A stretch of 64,000 nt of DNA from an uncultured Pseudomonadales bacterium (GTDB lineage Bacteria; Pseudomonadota; Gammaproteobacteria; Pseudomonadales; Pseudohongiellaceae). A model generated the notes under the pieces. That model made no database searches and was not told where the DNA came from. It saw only the letters and a list, made by a program, of their open reading frames with translations. Of the stretch, positions 34,356-43,223 are shown piece after piece. The stretch spans positions 1 to 64,000 of the forward strand of contig CALSUH010000014.1 of NCBI GenBank assembly GCA_943789485.1, written 5' to 3'. Both the position numbers and the translations under genes were made by a program. The first letter of the stretch is position 1, and each line of letters begins with the position of its first letter.

Positions 34356-35477
34356 TTATTTCTGTGGGCAGACCAGGAACTTCTCGCCCGTATGCTTTGC
34401 GTAATACTGTTGCATAGTTTCGACTTGTAAGGCTTCGGTCAACGAAATTTCATTGGTGTAGTTGCTCGCAAAACTGGTCGTTAGTTCCTTCGCTACTCGG
34501 GCACGTAAGCGTCCGGCTACGTCCATGCCAGCTTTGGCAAGAAAGTTAGGTAACAGCCAGCCACCAACGCCCCATGCCATGCCGTAGCCTCGATTTAAGG
34601 TCGTGGCAGTAGTATCGAGTCCGCCATAGAGATAGACCTGTTTGTGTTTGATCGAGCCGTAGATGCTGTACGCACCCGGAGTTCTCGCTGCGGCACCTTC
34701 CATGCAGGTAAGGATGTTGGAGGCGAGCATGCCGCCGCCGGTTGCATCGAAAGCTAAGGTCGCACCCGTTGCGTGAATGGCATCAGTCAGGTCGGCCATA
34801 AAACTATCGGCGCTACTGTTGACTACATATTTAGCGCCCATGTCTTTAAGCAGGGTGGCTTGTTCTTCTTTGCGTACAATGTTGACGAGCTCAACACCGT
34901 CAGCCTGACAGACACGATTTAACATCTGACCTAGATTAGAGGCTGCTGCAGTGTGAACCAATGCAGTGTGGCCTTCCATTCTCATCGTTTCGATCATCCC
35001 CAGTACAGTCATAGGGTTCACAAAGCTGGATGCACCATCTTTAGCGGTATGGCCTTCTAATAACGGTAGGCATGCTGAAGCGTCTACGCAGCGGTATTGG
35101 CCGTACATGCCACCACCTGCTATCGCAACAATTTTTCCGTTCAGGTTCTTGGCAGCCTCGCTATCTCCAGTCGCCACGACCGTGCCTGCGCCTTCGTTAC
35201 CTACCGCCAGTGCTTGGCCTATTCGCGCCTTCATAATTCGCATGCCCTGATCGGAGACTGGGGCTGTTAGCGCAACGTCAGTAGAGGTGGCAGCGCTCAT
35301 GTCCGTAAAGCCGAACATGACGCCTAGATCGGAAGGATTAATAGGCGTCGCTTCAATCATGACTAAGACCTGATCGGCGGTCGGCTTGGGTGTTTCTTGT
35401 TCTTTCAACTCTAGGCGCAGCTCTCCTGACTCGGTTACTGTGGAGAACATTTGTAGATAGGTAGAATTTACTGACAT
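34356..35477 (-). CDS. Zinc-binding alcohol dehydrogenase family (MDR) oxidoreductase
   Basis: 373 residues, cytoplasmic. Medium-chain reductase layout: a GroES-like N-terminal half with PTADQVLVMIEATPINPSDLGVMFG and GNEGAGTVVATG, and a Rossmann half with ALVHTAAASNLGQML (nucleotide-binding strand, AxxSNLGQ), MGAKYVVNSS and TLAFDATGGG. The structural-zinc cysteine cluster is absent, so this is the quinone-oxidoreductase/enoyl-reductase branch rather than a classical zinc alcohol dehydrogenase. It is alone on its strand; a 304-bp non-coding gap follows upstream. Confidence 0.85.
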   Translation of the reverse strand: MSVNSTYLQMFSTVTESGELRLELKEQETPKPTADQVLVMIEATPINPSDLGVMFGFTDMSAATSTDVALTAPVSDQGMRIMKARIGQALAVGNEGAGTVVATGDSEAAKNLNGKIVAIAGGGMYGQYRCVDASACLPLLEGHTAKDGASSFVNPMTVLGMIETMRMEGHTALVHTAAASNLGQMLNRVCQADGVELVNIVRKEEQATLLKDMGAKYVVNSSADSFMADLTDAIHATGATLAFDATGGGMLASNILTCMEGAAARTPGAYSIYGSIKHKQVYLYGGLDTTATTLNRGYGMAWGVGGWLLPNFLAKAGMDVAGRLRARVAKELTTSFASNYTNEISLTEALQVETMQQYYAKHTGEKFLVCPQK

Positions 35478-35781
35478 GTAGTGCCTCTTTATTTGATGTG
35501 TTGGTTATTTGGTGCGTTACTTGGCTAGCAGATTGGTTCTATTTTTCTCAGATGGGCGATGCCAACTGTCGCCCTCCAGAAAGCGGCGTACAATATAACA
35601 GCCCTCAATTAGGAACGGGAGTGATTTATCGCTGTTTAGCGTCAAGGGTATCCATTGTCTCCCTCCTTAAAGGTTAGTGAGGTGAATGGTGGAGGCAAAC
35701 AGCCTGAATTCATGTATATTCTCTACAAATCTACCAATGTAGTTTGTTCACCTGAATGAAAAATCGTGACGGAGAATCAAA
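35478..35781. other. Divergent intergenic region
   Basis: 304 bp between the leftward MDR gene and family X copy D, both of whose promoters must lie here. A short dyad GGGCGA...TCGCCC occurs near 35552-35575. No small ORF with a plausible start was found. Confidence 0.4.
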
Positions 35782-36774
35782 ATGAGAATACTTTTCCCCC
35801 TCCTACTAGTCAGTCTCAGTACCACTAATGCCATAGCACAGGACTATGCAGCCCCGAAGACTGAATGGGGAGTGCCTAACTTTCACGGTGTATGGAAACA
35901 CGCCACGATCATGCCCTTTGAAAGGGCGGTAGAGCTGGGTGAGAAGCGTGCCTATACCGAGGAAGAGGCTCTCGTGCTGGAAGGTGCAGTACAACAGAAG
36001 TTCGAAGCCGCGAATGAGCCTTTGAGTCCTGATCGTGCGCCGCCAGAAGTTGGCGAGGCATTGCCATCATTGGGCAATTACGATTTGTTCTGGCGCGAAG
36101 ACGCTAAGTTTATTCCAACCATAGATGGCGAATTTCGTACTTCAGCTATTACTGATCCGCCAAACGGGCGCATGCCTAACCGTGTCGCGGGGTTTAGCGA
36201 GAGAATGAACGCTAGGCCCGCCAATCGGCGCGGCCGCAACAGCGATGGTCCCGAGGGTCGGGGTCTGGGTGAGCGCTGCCTATTGAACGGGAATTTCGGT
36301 AGTCCGGTTATGCGTCCGAGTATTTACAATAGCCACCTGCTGTTTAACCAGTCGCCGGGGTACATCAGTATTACCACTGAAATGGCGCACGATACTCGAA
36401 TTATCAAAATAACGGATGATCATAATCCGGCGGCCCAAACGCAAAGGAAGTGGATGGGTAACTCAATTGGACGCTGGGAAGGGGATACACTGGTTGTTGA
36501 AACCATGTACTTCAATAATTGGCAGACATTGTATGGCGTGCCAACCGAGAATCTCACTGTCGTCGAAACCTTTAGACGAGATTCCAACAACAAAATGATT
36601 TATGGCTTTACTGTAAATGATCCAACGGTGTTCACCGCTCAGTTTTCTGGAGAATATGCGCTTTCTAGAATCAACGAAGAAATTTACGAATACGCCTGCC
36701 ACGAAGGCAACTACGGAATGACAGGCATTTTGGGTGGCGCTAGGCGCCTTGAGCAACTCGGGTTGGAGCAATAA
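35782..36774 (+). CDS. Exported protein of the four-member two-cysteine family (family X, copy D)
   Basis: 330 residues with a signal peptide ending near AIAQ (about residue 20); GACGGAGAATC precedes the ATG. Shared blocks are WGVPNFHGVWKH at the mature N-terminus, DPPNGRMPN, a GRNSDGPEGRGLGERCL segment, YNSHLLF, EMAHDTRII, GNSIGRWEGDTLVVETMYF, VETFRR, YGFTVNDPTVFTAQ, YEYACHEGNYGM and LGGARR. Two Cys remain in the mature part (ERCL and YACH). It differs from copies A and B by a longer, acidic, Pro-containing segment after the first block (APPEVGEALPS) and an Arg-rich RPANRRGRN. It has its own divergent promoter region and no operon partner on its strand. Confidence 0.8.
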   Translation: MRILFPLLLVSLSTTNAIAQDYAAPKTEWGVPNFHGVWKHATIMPFERAVELGEKRAYTEEEALVLEGAVQQKFEAANEPLSPDRAPPEVGEALPSLGNYDLFWREDAKFIPTIDGEFRTSAITDPPNGRMPNRVAGFSERMNARPANRRGRNSDGPEGRGLGERCLLNGNFGSPVMRPSIYNSHLLFNQSPGYISITTEMAHDTRIIKITDDHNPAAQTQRKWMGNSIGRWEGDTLVVETMYFNNWQTLYGVPTENLTVVETFRRDSNNKMIYGFTVNDPTVFTAQFSGEYALSRINEEIYEYACHEGNYGMTGILGGARRLEQLGLEQ

Positions 36775-36847
36775 AATACAAAAGACGGTGTAAACAAATA
36801 GAAGATAATGAATCAGAAGCGCCAGAGATATTCAATAGGCTCCTACA

Positions 36848-37156
36848 CTACCGTTTCATCAAAACTCGATCTTCACCGGTTTCGTTTGAAACAACTATGG
36901 CGCGAGTTATTTTTGCCGTGCCCAGAAGCGTGGTAAATTCCTCATCAACAATTTCCAGATGAGCTTGCAGCAGTTCGACGCTCTCCCATTTTTCAGTGAG
37001 GCAGATTTCTGTTGGGTCTTCCAAGTTTTTCGAGAAACTGTAGCAGACACAACCAGCGTCTTTTCTACTGCGTTGCGCTCTGTTTATGAGGGCCTGCGTT
37101 ACCTGCTCAACTTCACTAAGAGATTCGAAATTTACAGTGCCGGTTACGATAATCAT
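36848..37156 (-). CDS. Antibiotic biosynthesis monooxygenase (ABM/YgiN-like) domain protein
   Basis: 102 residues forming one ferredoxin-like ABM domain: IIVTGTVNFESLSEVEQVTQ, then RSRKDAGCVCYSFSKNLEDP, the typical ICLTEKWESVELLQAHLE and a final strand around AKITRAIVVS. Relatives act as small monooxygenases or haem-degrading/quinol-oxidising proteins (YgiN). It converges on family X copy D with about 70 bp between and has no obvious operon partner. Confidence 0.85.
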   Translation of the reverse strand: MIIVTGTVNFESLSEVEQVTQALINRAQRSRKDAGCVCYSFSKNLEDPTEICLTEKWESVELLQAHLEIVDEEFTTLLGTAKITRAIVVSNETGEDRVLMKR

Positions 37157-37337
37157 TTTGCTTATTCATTCTCCATAGTTGAGTTCTAAGTGCTGCAAAT
37201 TAACCTAAGCCTTAAGTCAAGTAAGAGCAAGAAATTATAACAGGCTTAACTGCTATAACTTGCACCATAGTAAATTGTCGGTCATGCTCATACGCTGAAA
37301 TTTTTAGGATGAATCACGAATAAAAAGGAATACCAAA

Positions 37338-37787
37338 ATGATCAAGCTAAGAACTCTATGCTCCGCCGCATTGGCTCTAACTCTATTTACTGCACTTGGC
37401 GCGACCGCGCAGGATCGGGTCTATATCAACCCTAATCATGCCTCACAGGCAGATGTGTCGCCCTTCAGTGGCGCGGTGTTAACTGGAGATACCCTGTATA
37501 TCTCAGGCACACTTGGCTTGGAGGATGGAGCAGTACCTACAGACCCAGCGACGGAGGCACGCAATGTCATGAACGGTATCAAGGCGCAGTTGGAAGACGC
37601 CGGAATGACGATGGACGACTTGACTTATGTGCAGATCTTTTGTTCCGACTTATCTTTGTACCAGGTCTTCAACGACGAGTACCGCACCTTCTTCACCGAA
37701 GAGTTTCCGGCGCGTGCATTTATTGGCGCTGGTAGCTTGTTATTCGATGCCAATTTCGAAATTCAGGCTATAGCAGTCAAAAGATAG
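37338..37787 (+). CDS. Exported RidA/YjgF-family protein
   Basis: 149 residues with a clear Sec signal peptide (MIKLRTLCSAALALTLFTAL...ATAQ). The mature part is a RidA domain: SPFSGAVLTGDTLYISGTLGL, ATEARNVMNGIKAQLEDAGMTMDDL, YVQIFCSDLSLYQVFNDEY, and FPARAFIGAGSLLFDANFEIQAIAV. The Arg needed for imine/enamine hydrolysis is in the PARA position. Cytoplasmic RidA detoxifies 2-aminoacrylate; an exported version needs another substrate and is less common. The gene lies 62 bp before an exported MBL hydrolase. Confidence 0.88.
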   Translation: MIKLRTLCSAALALTLFTALGATAQDRVYINPNHASQADVSPFSGAVLTGDTLYISGTLGLEDGAVPTDPATEARNVMNGIKAQLEDAGMTMDDLTYVQIFCSDLSLYQVFNDEYRTFFTEEFPARAFIGAGSLLFDANFEIQAIAVKR

Positions 37788-37849
37788 CCGTTAAAATGTA
37801 GTGGTTAAAAAGACAGTTCCCGAGTTTTAACTAAAAAGAGTCTATTCCA

Positions 37850-38749
37850 ATGATAAATAAAAAAAGAAAAATCAGCTCGATCACAGTTGCCTTGGCAGCT
37901 TTCCTGTCGCTGCCATTGATGGGAGTCGCACAGGATTTCAGCACTATCGAAATTACTACCATACCGGTACGAGACAACATATATATGTTGCAGGGTAGTG
38001 GCGGTAATATTGGAGTATCTATCGGCGAAGATGGCGTGATCATCATAGATGATCAATTCGGAGCTTTGACGCAGAAAATCGAGGCAGCAATTGCTGAGCT
38101 TAGCGACAAGCCGGTAACATTCGTTATGAATTCGCACTTTCACTACGACCATACCGACGGCAATACAAATTTCGGCAGAGCAGGCGCCTATATCGTGGCG
38201 CAGGACAACGCACGCAAGCGCATGGAGAGCACCCAGGTTCTTTCCGGTAGCGGTAGAGTTCAAGAAGCTTATGAACCGGTTGGTCTTCCGAAGATTACTT
38301 TCGAGGACAAGATGCGCTTTTACTTCAATGGCAATGCTGTTGATATTGTCAACACTGGGGATGGCCACACCGACGGCGATGCACAAATATTTTTTCGTGA
38401 ATCGAATGTTATCCACACAGGTGACATGTTTGTGCGCTACGGTCTCCCGTTTACCGATAGAGACAACGGTGGAACAACTGACGGCATGATCGATGCGCTG
38501 TGGAATATCTCCGCTCTGATTAATGACGACACGATTATTATTCCTGGCCATGGCGTGCTTTCCAATAGAGCAGACTTGTTGGAATTTCGCGATATGTTAG
38601 TGATTATTCGTGGACGCTTGGTGCGGGCGAAGGTAGAGGGCCTGTCAGCAGAAGAGATGCTGGCGACTGAGCCAGCAGATGGCTATGCGCCAGCTAATGA
38701 GGGCACTAATGATTGGCTGTTACAGGCTTGGGGCGAGTACGGAAATTAG
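37850..38749 (+). CDS. Exported metallo-beta-lactamase-fold hydrolase (intact zinc motif)
   Basis: 299 residues with a signal peptide ending near GVAQ. MBL core: DNIYMLQGSGGNIGVSIGED, a DD pair in IIIDDQFG, HFHYDHTDGN (complete HxHxDH), then TGDGHTDGDAQIFF with the third His, IHTGDMFV with the Asp, and IIPGHGVLS with the last His. All zinc ligands are present. The DNIYMLxGxGGN start matches a subgroup of periplasmic cyclases/hydrolases annotated as MBL-fold proteins of unknown substrate. Same strand and 62 bp after the exported RidA gene, so probably co-transcribed. It ends at the bidirectional hairpin 38764-38798. Confidence 0.9.
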   Translation: MINKKRKISSITVALAAFLSLPLMGVAQDFSTIEITTIPVRDNIYMLQGSGGNIGVSIGEDGVIIIDDQFGALTQKIEAAIAELSDKPVTFVMNSHFHYDHTDGNTNFGRAGAYIVAQDNARKRMESTQVLSGSGRVQEAYEPVGLPKITFEDKMRFYFNGNAVDIVNTGDGHTDGDAQIFFRESNVIHTGDMFVRYGLPFTDRDNGGTTDGMIDALWNISALINDDTIIIPGHGVLSNRADLLEFRDMLVIIRGRLVRAKVEGLSAEEMLATEPADGYAPANEGTNDWLLQAWGEYGN

Positions 38750-38763
38750 CCTTAAATAAGAAC

Positions 38764-38798
38764 CGCTGGCAGGATAGGGCTTGCCCACCCTGCCAGCG
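38764..38798. terminator. Bidirectional terminator hairpin between convergent genes
   Basis: CGCTGGCAGG (38764-38773) pairs perfectly with CCTGCCAGCG (38789-38798); an inner GGG/CCC pair extends the structure. It lies between the stops of the MBL gene (38749) and the leftward Tex gene (38800). The tail on the + strand is ATTATTTCTTC. Confidence 0.75.
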
Positions 38799-38799
38799 A

Positions 38800-41142
38800 T
38801 TATTTCTTCGCTGTAGCTGCTTCTTGTAGCAAGGCGCCGAAGCTGCCTACCGCAGACTTTGTAGGTGCTCGCTCTGTCGATTGGGGACGTGTAGAGCGAG
38901 TCGACCTCGCAGCGGTATTTGTTGCAGATTCTTTCCTTGGGCTTTTCGCCTGAACCTCATCATCGAGTCGCATAGTTAGTGCGATGCGCTTACGCTGTAG
39001 ATCAACTTCCATCACTTTTACCTTCACCACGTCGCCGCTTTTCACCACCGTGTGTGGATCTTTGACGAATTGACTCGACAGTGCGGAGATGTGCACTAGC
39101 CCATCTTGATGCACGCCGATATCCACGAAGGCACCGAAGTTAGTTACGTTAGTAATAATGCCTTCTAGCGGCATTCCTACTTCAAGGTCTTTCATCGACT
39201 CGACGCCGTCTTTGAATTCGGCGGTCTTGAACTCTGGCCTTGGATCGCGGCCGGGTTTTTCAAGCTCGACAAGTATGTCGGTGATCGTAGGAAGTCCAAA
39301 TTTTTCGTCAGTGTAGTCTGCCGGATTTAATTTAGTTAGAAAGCTGCTATCGCCTATCATCTCGGCTATTTTTTTCTTGCTGGCTGTTTGAATCTTTTTA
39401 ACGACGCTATAGGACTCAGGGTGAACGGCTGAGGCATCGAGAGGATTTTCGCCATTAACGATACGTAAGAAACCAGCCGCTTGTTCGAAACTTTTTTCGC
39501 CAAAGCGCGGCACTGCTTTTAATTCGCGGCGGTTTTTAAACTCGCCGTGTTGATCGCGGTAGGCAACGATATTTGTTGCTATAGATGCAGACAGACCAGA
39601 AACCTGTTTAAGCAAAGCAGCGGATGCCATATTTACATCTACGCCCACAGCATTCACACAATCCTCTACTACCGTGTTCAAGCTTTGTCCAAGTTTGAAC
39701 TGACTCACATCGTGTTGATACTGGCCTACACCGATAGACTTAGGATCCAACTTCACAAGTTCGGCTAGTGGGTCTTGCAAACGCCGAGCAATCGAAATAG
39801 CGCCGCGTACGGTAACATCCAAATTGGGAAATTCCTCTCTGGCTATATCTGAAGCGGAGTACACCGATGCACCAGCTTCGCTAACCATAGCCTTATCGAG
39901 TTTAAGTTCTTTGTATAGCTTGATTAGATCGCTGACAAGCTTGTCGGTTTCGCGCGAGGCAGTACCATTGCCAATCGCAATGAGTTCGACACCGTGCTTC
40001 TTCGCCAGCTTTGCCAGCACGGAAAGTGATTCGTCCCATTGGTTTCGCGGTTGATGAGGATAGATGGCGGTGTCTTCTATGAACTTACCCGTGCGATCGA
40101 CCACGCAAACCTTCACGCCAGTGCGCAGACCTGGGTCTAGGCCGAGGGTGACTTTATTTCCTGCCGGCGGCGCCAAAAGAATTGCCTTCATGTTTTCTGT
40201 AAACACGCGAATAGCCTCATCGTCAGACTGTTCCCGCAGCTGTCCAAGTAGATCAGTCTCAAGGCGGTAGATGAGCTTGATGCGCCAGGTCCATTTGATT
40301 ACTTCGCTTAACCACGTGTCAGCAAGGCGGCCCTTGTTCTTGATACCGAAATGATTGGCAACCATGCCCTGACAGGGGTCTGTGGCGCCCTTTTCAAGGC
40401 CAGCGCTGCCAATTTCAACTGACAGGAAGCCCTCTTTACGTCCGCGAAAAACTGCGAGTGCACGGTGGGAGGGGATCTTGTTTAGGCGTTCGCTGTAATC
40501 GAAGTAGTCCGTGAATTTGGCGGCATCCGCCTTGTTCTTTTCAACAACGCTAGAACGGAGTTCGCCGTTGTTCCATAGATGATTACGTAGCCTGCCCATC
40601 AGGGCTGCGTCTTCGCTAAAGCGCTCCATGAGGATGTCGCGCGCGCCGTCTAGGGCTGCCTTGGTGTCTTCAACGGCTTTGCCGATAAATTCTCTAGCTT
40701 GCGCCTCGGGATCGAGTGTCGGGTCGGTCAACAATTTATCTGCCAATGGCTCCAAGCCAGCTTCGATGGCAATCATGGCTTTGGTGCGACGCTTTTTCTT
40801 AAAAGGGAGATACAAGTCTTCTAACTCGGTCTTAGTCTCGGCGTTACGGATCTGTTTCTCAAGTGCAGGTGTTAGCTTTTCCTGCTCCTTAATACTCGCA
40901 ACTATCGTCTCTACGCGATCATCCATCTCGCGCAAGTAACGCAGGCGTAATTCTAGGTCACGCAATTGCAAATCGTCGAGTCCGCCGGTTGCCTCTTTTC
41001 TGTATCGAGAGATGAAAGGGACCGTTGACCCTTCATCGAGCAGTGCGATGGCGGCACTTACCTGCTGGGTTTTAACATCTAATTCCGCGGCGATTTTCTG
41101 GGTGATGATTGGGGAGGGTGTGTCTGTAACTGTCATTACCAT
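38800..41142 (-). CDS. tex: Tex family transcription accessory / RNA-binding protein
   Basis: 780 residues, cytoplasmic. Typical Tex order: N-terminal helical domain with [20 protein letters not shown] and [14 protein letters not shown], a YqgF-like RNase H-fold domain ([18 protein letters not shown]), the helix-hairpin-helix segment [20 protein letters not shown] with [14 protein letters not shown], and a C-terminal S1 domain ([21 protein letters not shown]). A basic, low-complexity tail follows. Length is normal (about 770-790). An ATG two codons downstream (41136) has the better spacing to AGG and may be the real start. Housekeeping gene; related to eukaryotic Spt6 and to RNA turnover and stress survival. 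Confidence 0.95.
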   Translation of the reverse strand: MVMTVTDTPSPIITQKIAAELDVKTQQVSAAIALLDEGSTVPFISRYRKEATGGLDDLQLRDLELRLRYLREMDDRVETIVASIKEQEKLTPALEKQIRNAETKTELEDLYLPFKKKRRTKAMIAIEAGLEPLADKLLTDPTLDPEAQAREFIGKAVEDTKAALDGARDILMERFSEDAALMGRLRNHLWNNGELRSSVVEKNKADAAKFTDYFDYSERLNKIPSHRALAVFRGRKEGFLSVEIGSAGLEKGATDPCQGMVANHFGIKNKGRLADTWLSEVIKWTWRIKLIYRLETDLLGQLREQSDDEAIRVFTENMKAILLAPPAGNKVTLGLDPGLRTGVKVCVVDRTGKFIEDTAIYPHQPRNQWDESLSVLAKLAKKHGVELIAIGNGTASRETDKLVSDLIKLYKELKLDKAMVSEAGASVYSASDIAREEFPNLDVTVRGAISIARRLQDPLAELVKLDPKSIGVGQYQHDVSQFKLGQSLNTVVEDCVNAVGVDVNMASAALLKQVSGLSASIATNIVAYRDQHGEFKNRRELKAVPRFGEKSFEQAAGFLRIVNGENPLDASAVHPESYSVVKKIQTASKKKIAEMIGDSSFLTKLNPADYTDEKFGLPTITDILVELEKPGRDPRPEFKTAEFKDGVESMKDLEVGMPLEGIITNVTNFGAFVDIGVHQDGLVHISALSSQFVKDPHTVVKSGDVVKVKVMEVDLQRKRIALTMRLDDEVQAKSPRKESATNTAARSTRSTRPQSTERAPTKSAVGSFGALLQEAATAKK

Positions 41143-41311
41143 CCTGAATTCCCAAAGGGTCGAATCGGGAAAATTTGTGAGTTAATCAGCTGGGTATTTT
41201 ACGCCAAATTAGGGTGTGTAAACTATGAAAATTACACAGGCTAATAGATTCTTTGAGTTAGCTGTCTCGGGAGATCTCGCAAACGGGAAAGAGGACAGAC
41301 TCATTGCAGTT

Positions 41312-41518
41312 TCAGAAGCGGATAAATTTTGGTGCAAACATCAATGCGATTCCAGTTATAAACATCAAGGTTGGGTCGGAAACCAGATACGGGTAGACAA
41401 TCAAGCAAAGACCTGAATAGTAGGCAATTGTATGCTTCTGTTTTTTTCCGTAGATGAAATAGCCCAAGCCAATTGAGCTAAAAACCAGACTGATGAGAAG
41501 GTAGGATGTGTCAAACAT
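41312..41518 (-). CDS. Small two-helix membrane protein of the 'GYFIYGKKQ' type
   Basis: 68 residues from the ATG at 41518: MFDTSYLLISLVFSSIGLGY, then FIYGKKQKHTIAYYSGLCLIVYPYLV and a last hydrophobic stretch LMFITGIALMFAPKFI. The VFSSIGLGYFIYGKKQ signature is shared with small gammaproteobacterial membrane proteins that databases carry as hypothetical or 'amino acid transport protein'; a real transport role is unproven. A longer start at 41584 would overlap the neighbouring gene at 41575 and adds a non-hydrophobic leader, so the inner ATG is preferred. Confidence 0.7.
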   Translation of the reverse strand: MFDTSYLLISLVFSSIGLGYFIYGKKQKHTIAYYSGLCLIVYPYLVSDPTLMFITGIALMFAPKFIRF

Positions 41519-41574
41519 GATGAGGGCCTGGCGCCGATGTGCAAAAGTTAGTGATAAAGTAGGCAGATGCGGAT

Positions 41575-41904
41575 CTAGCTCCAATGGGTTCCTTCATAGT
41601 AGCGTGTGCCCCTATGTCCTTTCTTAGCAACCGGCTTTGCAATCTTTTCGCCTGGACAATCCACGATTATTAACGTCCTTGGCCTGCCTGACTTTGGGTT
41701 CACCGCGCCGCAAATCAGCTCGCGAATAAAAAGCCTGCCTCTGAGTTGATCGTTGAAAATTGTATAAACAAAATCGCCCACGTTCAACTTAGACGGTGTG
41801 CCCGCCATGTGGAATTCAAATTCCGCGCGAGACCCATCGAAGAGTGAGTCAATTCCTTCATCGCCCCTGGATGCGGGAATAGTCTTTGTAATGCCAAAAT
41901 TCAT
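41575..41904 (-). CDS. Conserved-looking hypothetical protein
   Basis: 109 residues, no signal or membrane segment. It opens MNFGITKTIPASRGDEGIDS and has a beta-rich middle (AEFEFHMAG, KLNVGDFVYTIFNDQLRGRLFIREL). A basic C-terminal part follows, with PRTLIIVDCPGEKIAKPVAKKGHRGTR written in two blocks (PRTLIIVDCPGE; KKGHRGTRYYEGTHW). The small beta barrel plus basic tail suggests nucleic-acid or protein binding, but I recognise no family. It lies between a small membrane protein and the DUF1501 gene on the same strand. Confidence 0.55.
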   Translation of the reverse strand: MNFGITKTIPASRGDEGIDSLFDGSRAEFEFHMAGTPSKLNVGDFVYTIFNDQLRGRLFIRELICGAVNPKSGRPRTLIIVDCPGEKIAKPVAKKGHRGTRYYEGTHWS

Positions 41905-41936
41905 ATCAGTAGTAGGTAGTTAGTAATTAGTAAATG

Positions 41937-43166
41937 CTAGCTGAACAAATCGAAAGTGCCAAAGTCTCCTCCTAATAAATTCGCCGAATCATTATGCCCT
42001 AGCCAACCCTGTGTAATTGTTTGGTAGACCTTTCTAAAATCAGTGGTGTAGGCCAAGTTGTCACCATCTGCTAGCTCGGTAAGGCTAGGCAGTTTGCCGT
42101 AGTGGCCACCCTTAACCTGATTGCCGACAACGAACATGGCATTGGCTGCTCCATGATCTGTGCCGAGGCTTACGTTCTCGGGCACACGACGACCAAATTC
42201 CGAGAAGATCATCAGTGCTACATCATCGGCGCGACCGATGCGTTCTAAGTCTCTTATAAATCCAGCTACGGCATCGGAGGTGTAAGTTAACAATCTGCGA
42301 TGTAGGTTGTTTTGAAACACGTGTGTGTCAAAAGAATTATTTCTATAGGACACGTAGTAGAGGCTAGTTGGCATACCGGCATCTAAAAGTGCGACGACCT
42401 TCTGTAGGTCCAGGTCGTTCACGCCGTAATCAACCGGTGAGTCGTATCTCGACCAGGCATCACGCACTAATGCGGAGGCATCGTTGGCACTACGGGAGAT
42501 GTCTAATAGGAATCGACGTGAAGGATTTTCTATCTCGCCGATATCCGGTACTACATCTAGCGCTTCTTTTTCTGCGGCGAAGGCTTCGCGCATGAACCGA
42601 TTCGGGTCATCGAACACAACCGGCACATGTTTCTCACTTTTCACCGCCAAAGATTGTTTCGAGCCGATGTTCACCAGATAGTTTGAAGGTGCTGATGGTG
42701 CTATCGAGTCGGCGAGCTTGCCAACCCAGCCATACTCGTCCCCGCTGTTAGGTGCCGCTGTGTGCCAGTAGGCCATGGAGGTGAAATGAGAATAGGACGG
42801 GTTCTCGTAACCGCAGCCATGAACAATAGCCATCTTGCCGTCTTTGTAGAGACTCTCGAAACCAGCCATGCCTGGGTTGAATCCAAAGTGGTCGTCGATG
42901 ATGCGCAATTCGTTCTTGGGAATGCCTATATTAGGCCGCTGCCGATAATAGGCATCGTCGCCGTAGGGTACGACAGTGTTCAAGCCATCGTTGCCGCCGG
43001 AGAGTTCGAGTATGACCAGAACCTTACCGCTTGCGGCAGCCTGTGTAGCGGCAACTTGGGCAGCTTTGGCGAAGGCGGGTGGCACCATGCTCATCGCGCT
43101 CAAGCCAGCCATGCCAGCTAGTAGTTCGCGTCGATCTAGTGTTTTGTCTTTTCTATTTCTCTTCAT
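41937..43166 (-). CDS. Tat-exported DUF1501 domain protein
   Basis: 409 residues. The N-terminus has a twin-arginine-like signal (LDRRELLAGMAGLSAM, cleaved near AFAKA). DUF1501 features: VLVILELSGGNDGLNTVVPYGDD, FGFNPGMAGFESLYKDGKMAIVHGCGY, HFTSMAYWHTA, NSFDTHVFQNNLHRRLL, LMIFSEFGRR..NVSLGTDHGAANAMFVVG. This is a sulfatase/alkaline-phosphatase-like fold. DUF1501 proteins are almost always encoded with DUF1800 partners, as here (58 bp downstream of it in the same operon). Their role is unknown, with suggestions of exported protein or polymer handling. Confidence 0.92.
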   Translation of the reverse strand: MKRNRKDKTLDRRELLAGMAGLSAMSMVPPAFAKAAQVAATQAAASGKVLVILELSGGNDGLNTVVPYGDDAYYRQRPNIGIPKNELRIIDDHFGFNPGMAGFESLYKDGKMAIVHGCGYENPSYSHFTSMAYWHTAAPNSGDEYGWVGKLADSIAPSAPSNYLVNIGSKQSLAVKSEKHVPVVFDDPNRFMREAFAAEKEALDVVPDIGEIENPSRRFLLDISRSANDASALVRDAWSRYDSPVDYGVNDLDLQKVVALLDAGMPTSLYYVSYRNNSFDTHVFQNNLHRRLLTYTSDAVAGFIRDLERIGRADDVALMIFSEFGRRVPENVSLGTDHGAANAMFVVGNQVKGGHYGKLPSLTELADGDNLAYTTDFRKVYQTITQGWLGHNDSANLLGGDFGTFDLFS

Positions 43167-43223
43167 GGTCTGGCCTCATTAACTTTTTATCAGTTAATTG
43201 TTTATAAAATTAGCACACTTTTA

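Noticed and set aside
37805..38551. 248-codon minus-strand open frame
   Set aside because: Antisense shadow of the intact exported MBL hydrolase gene at 37850, whose zinc motifs are complete.
41225..41416. 63-codon + strand open frame
   Set aside because: Overlaps the small membrane protein gene on the other strand and has no domain-like pattern.
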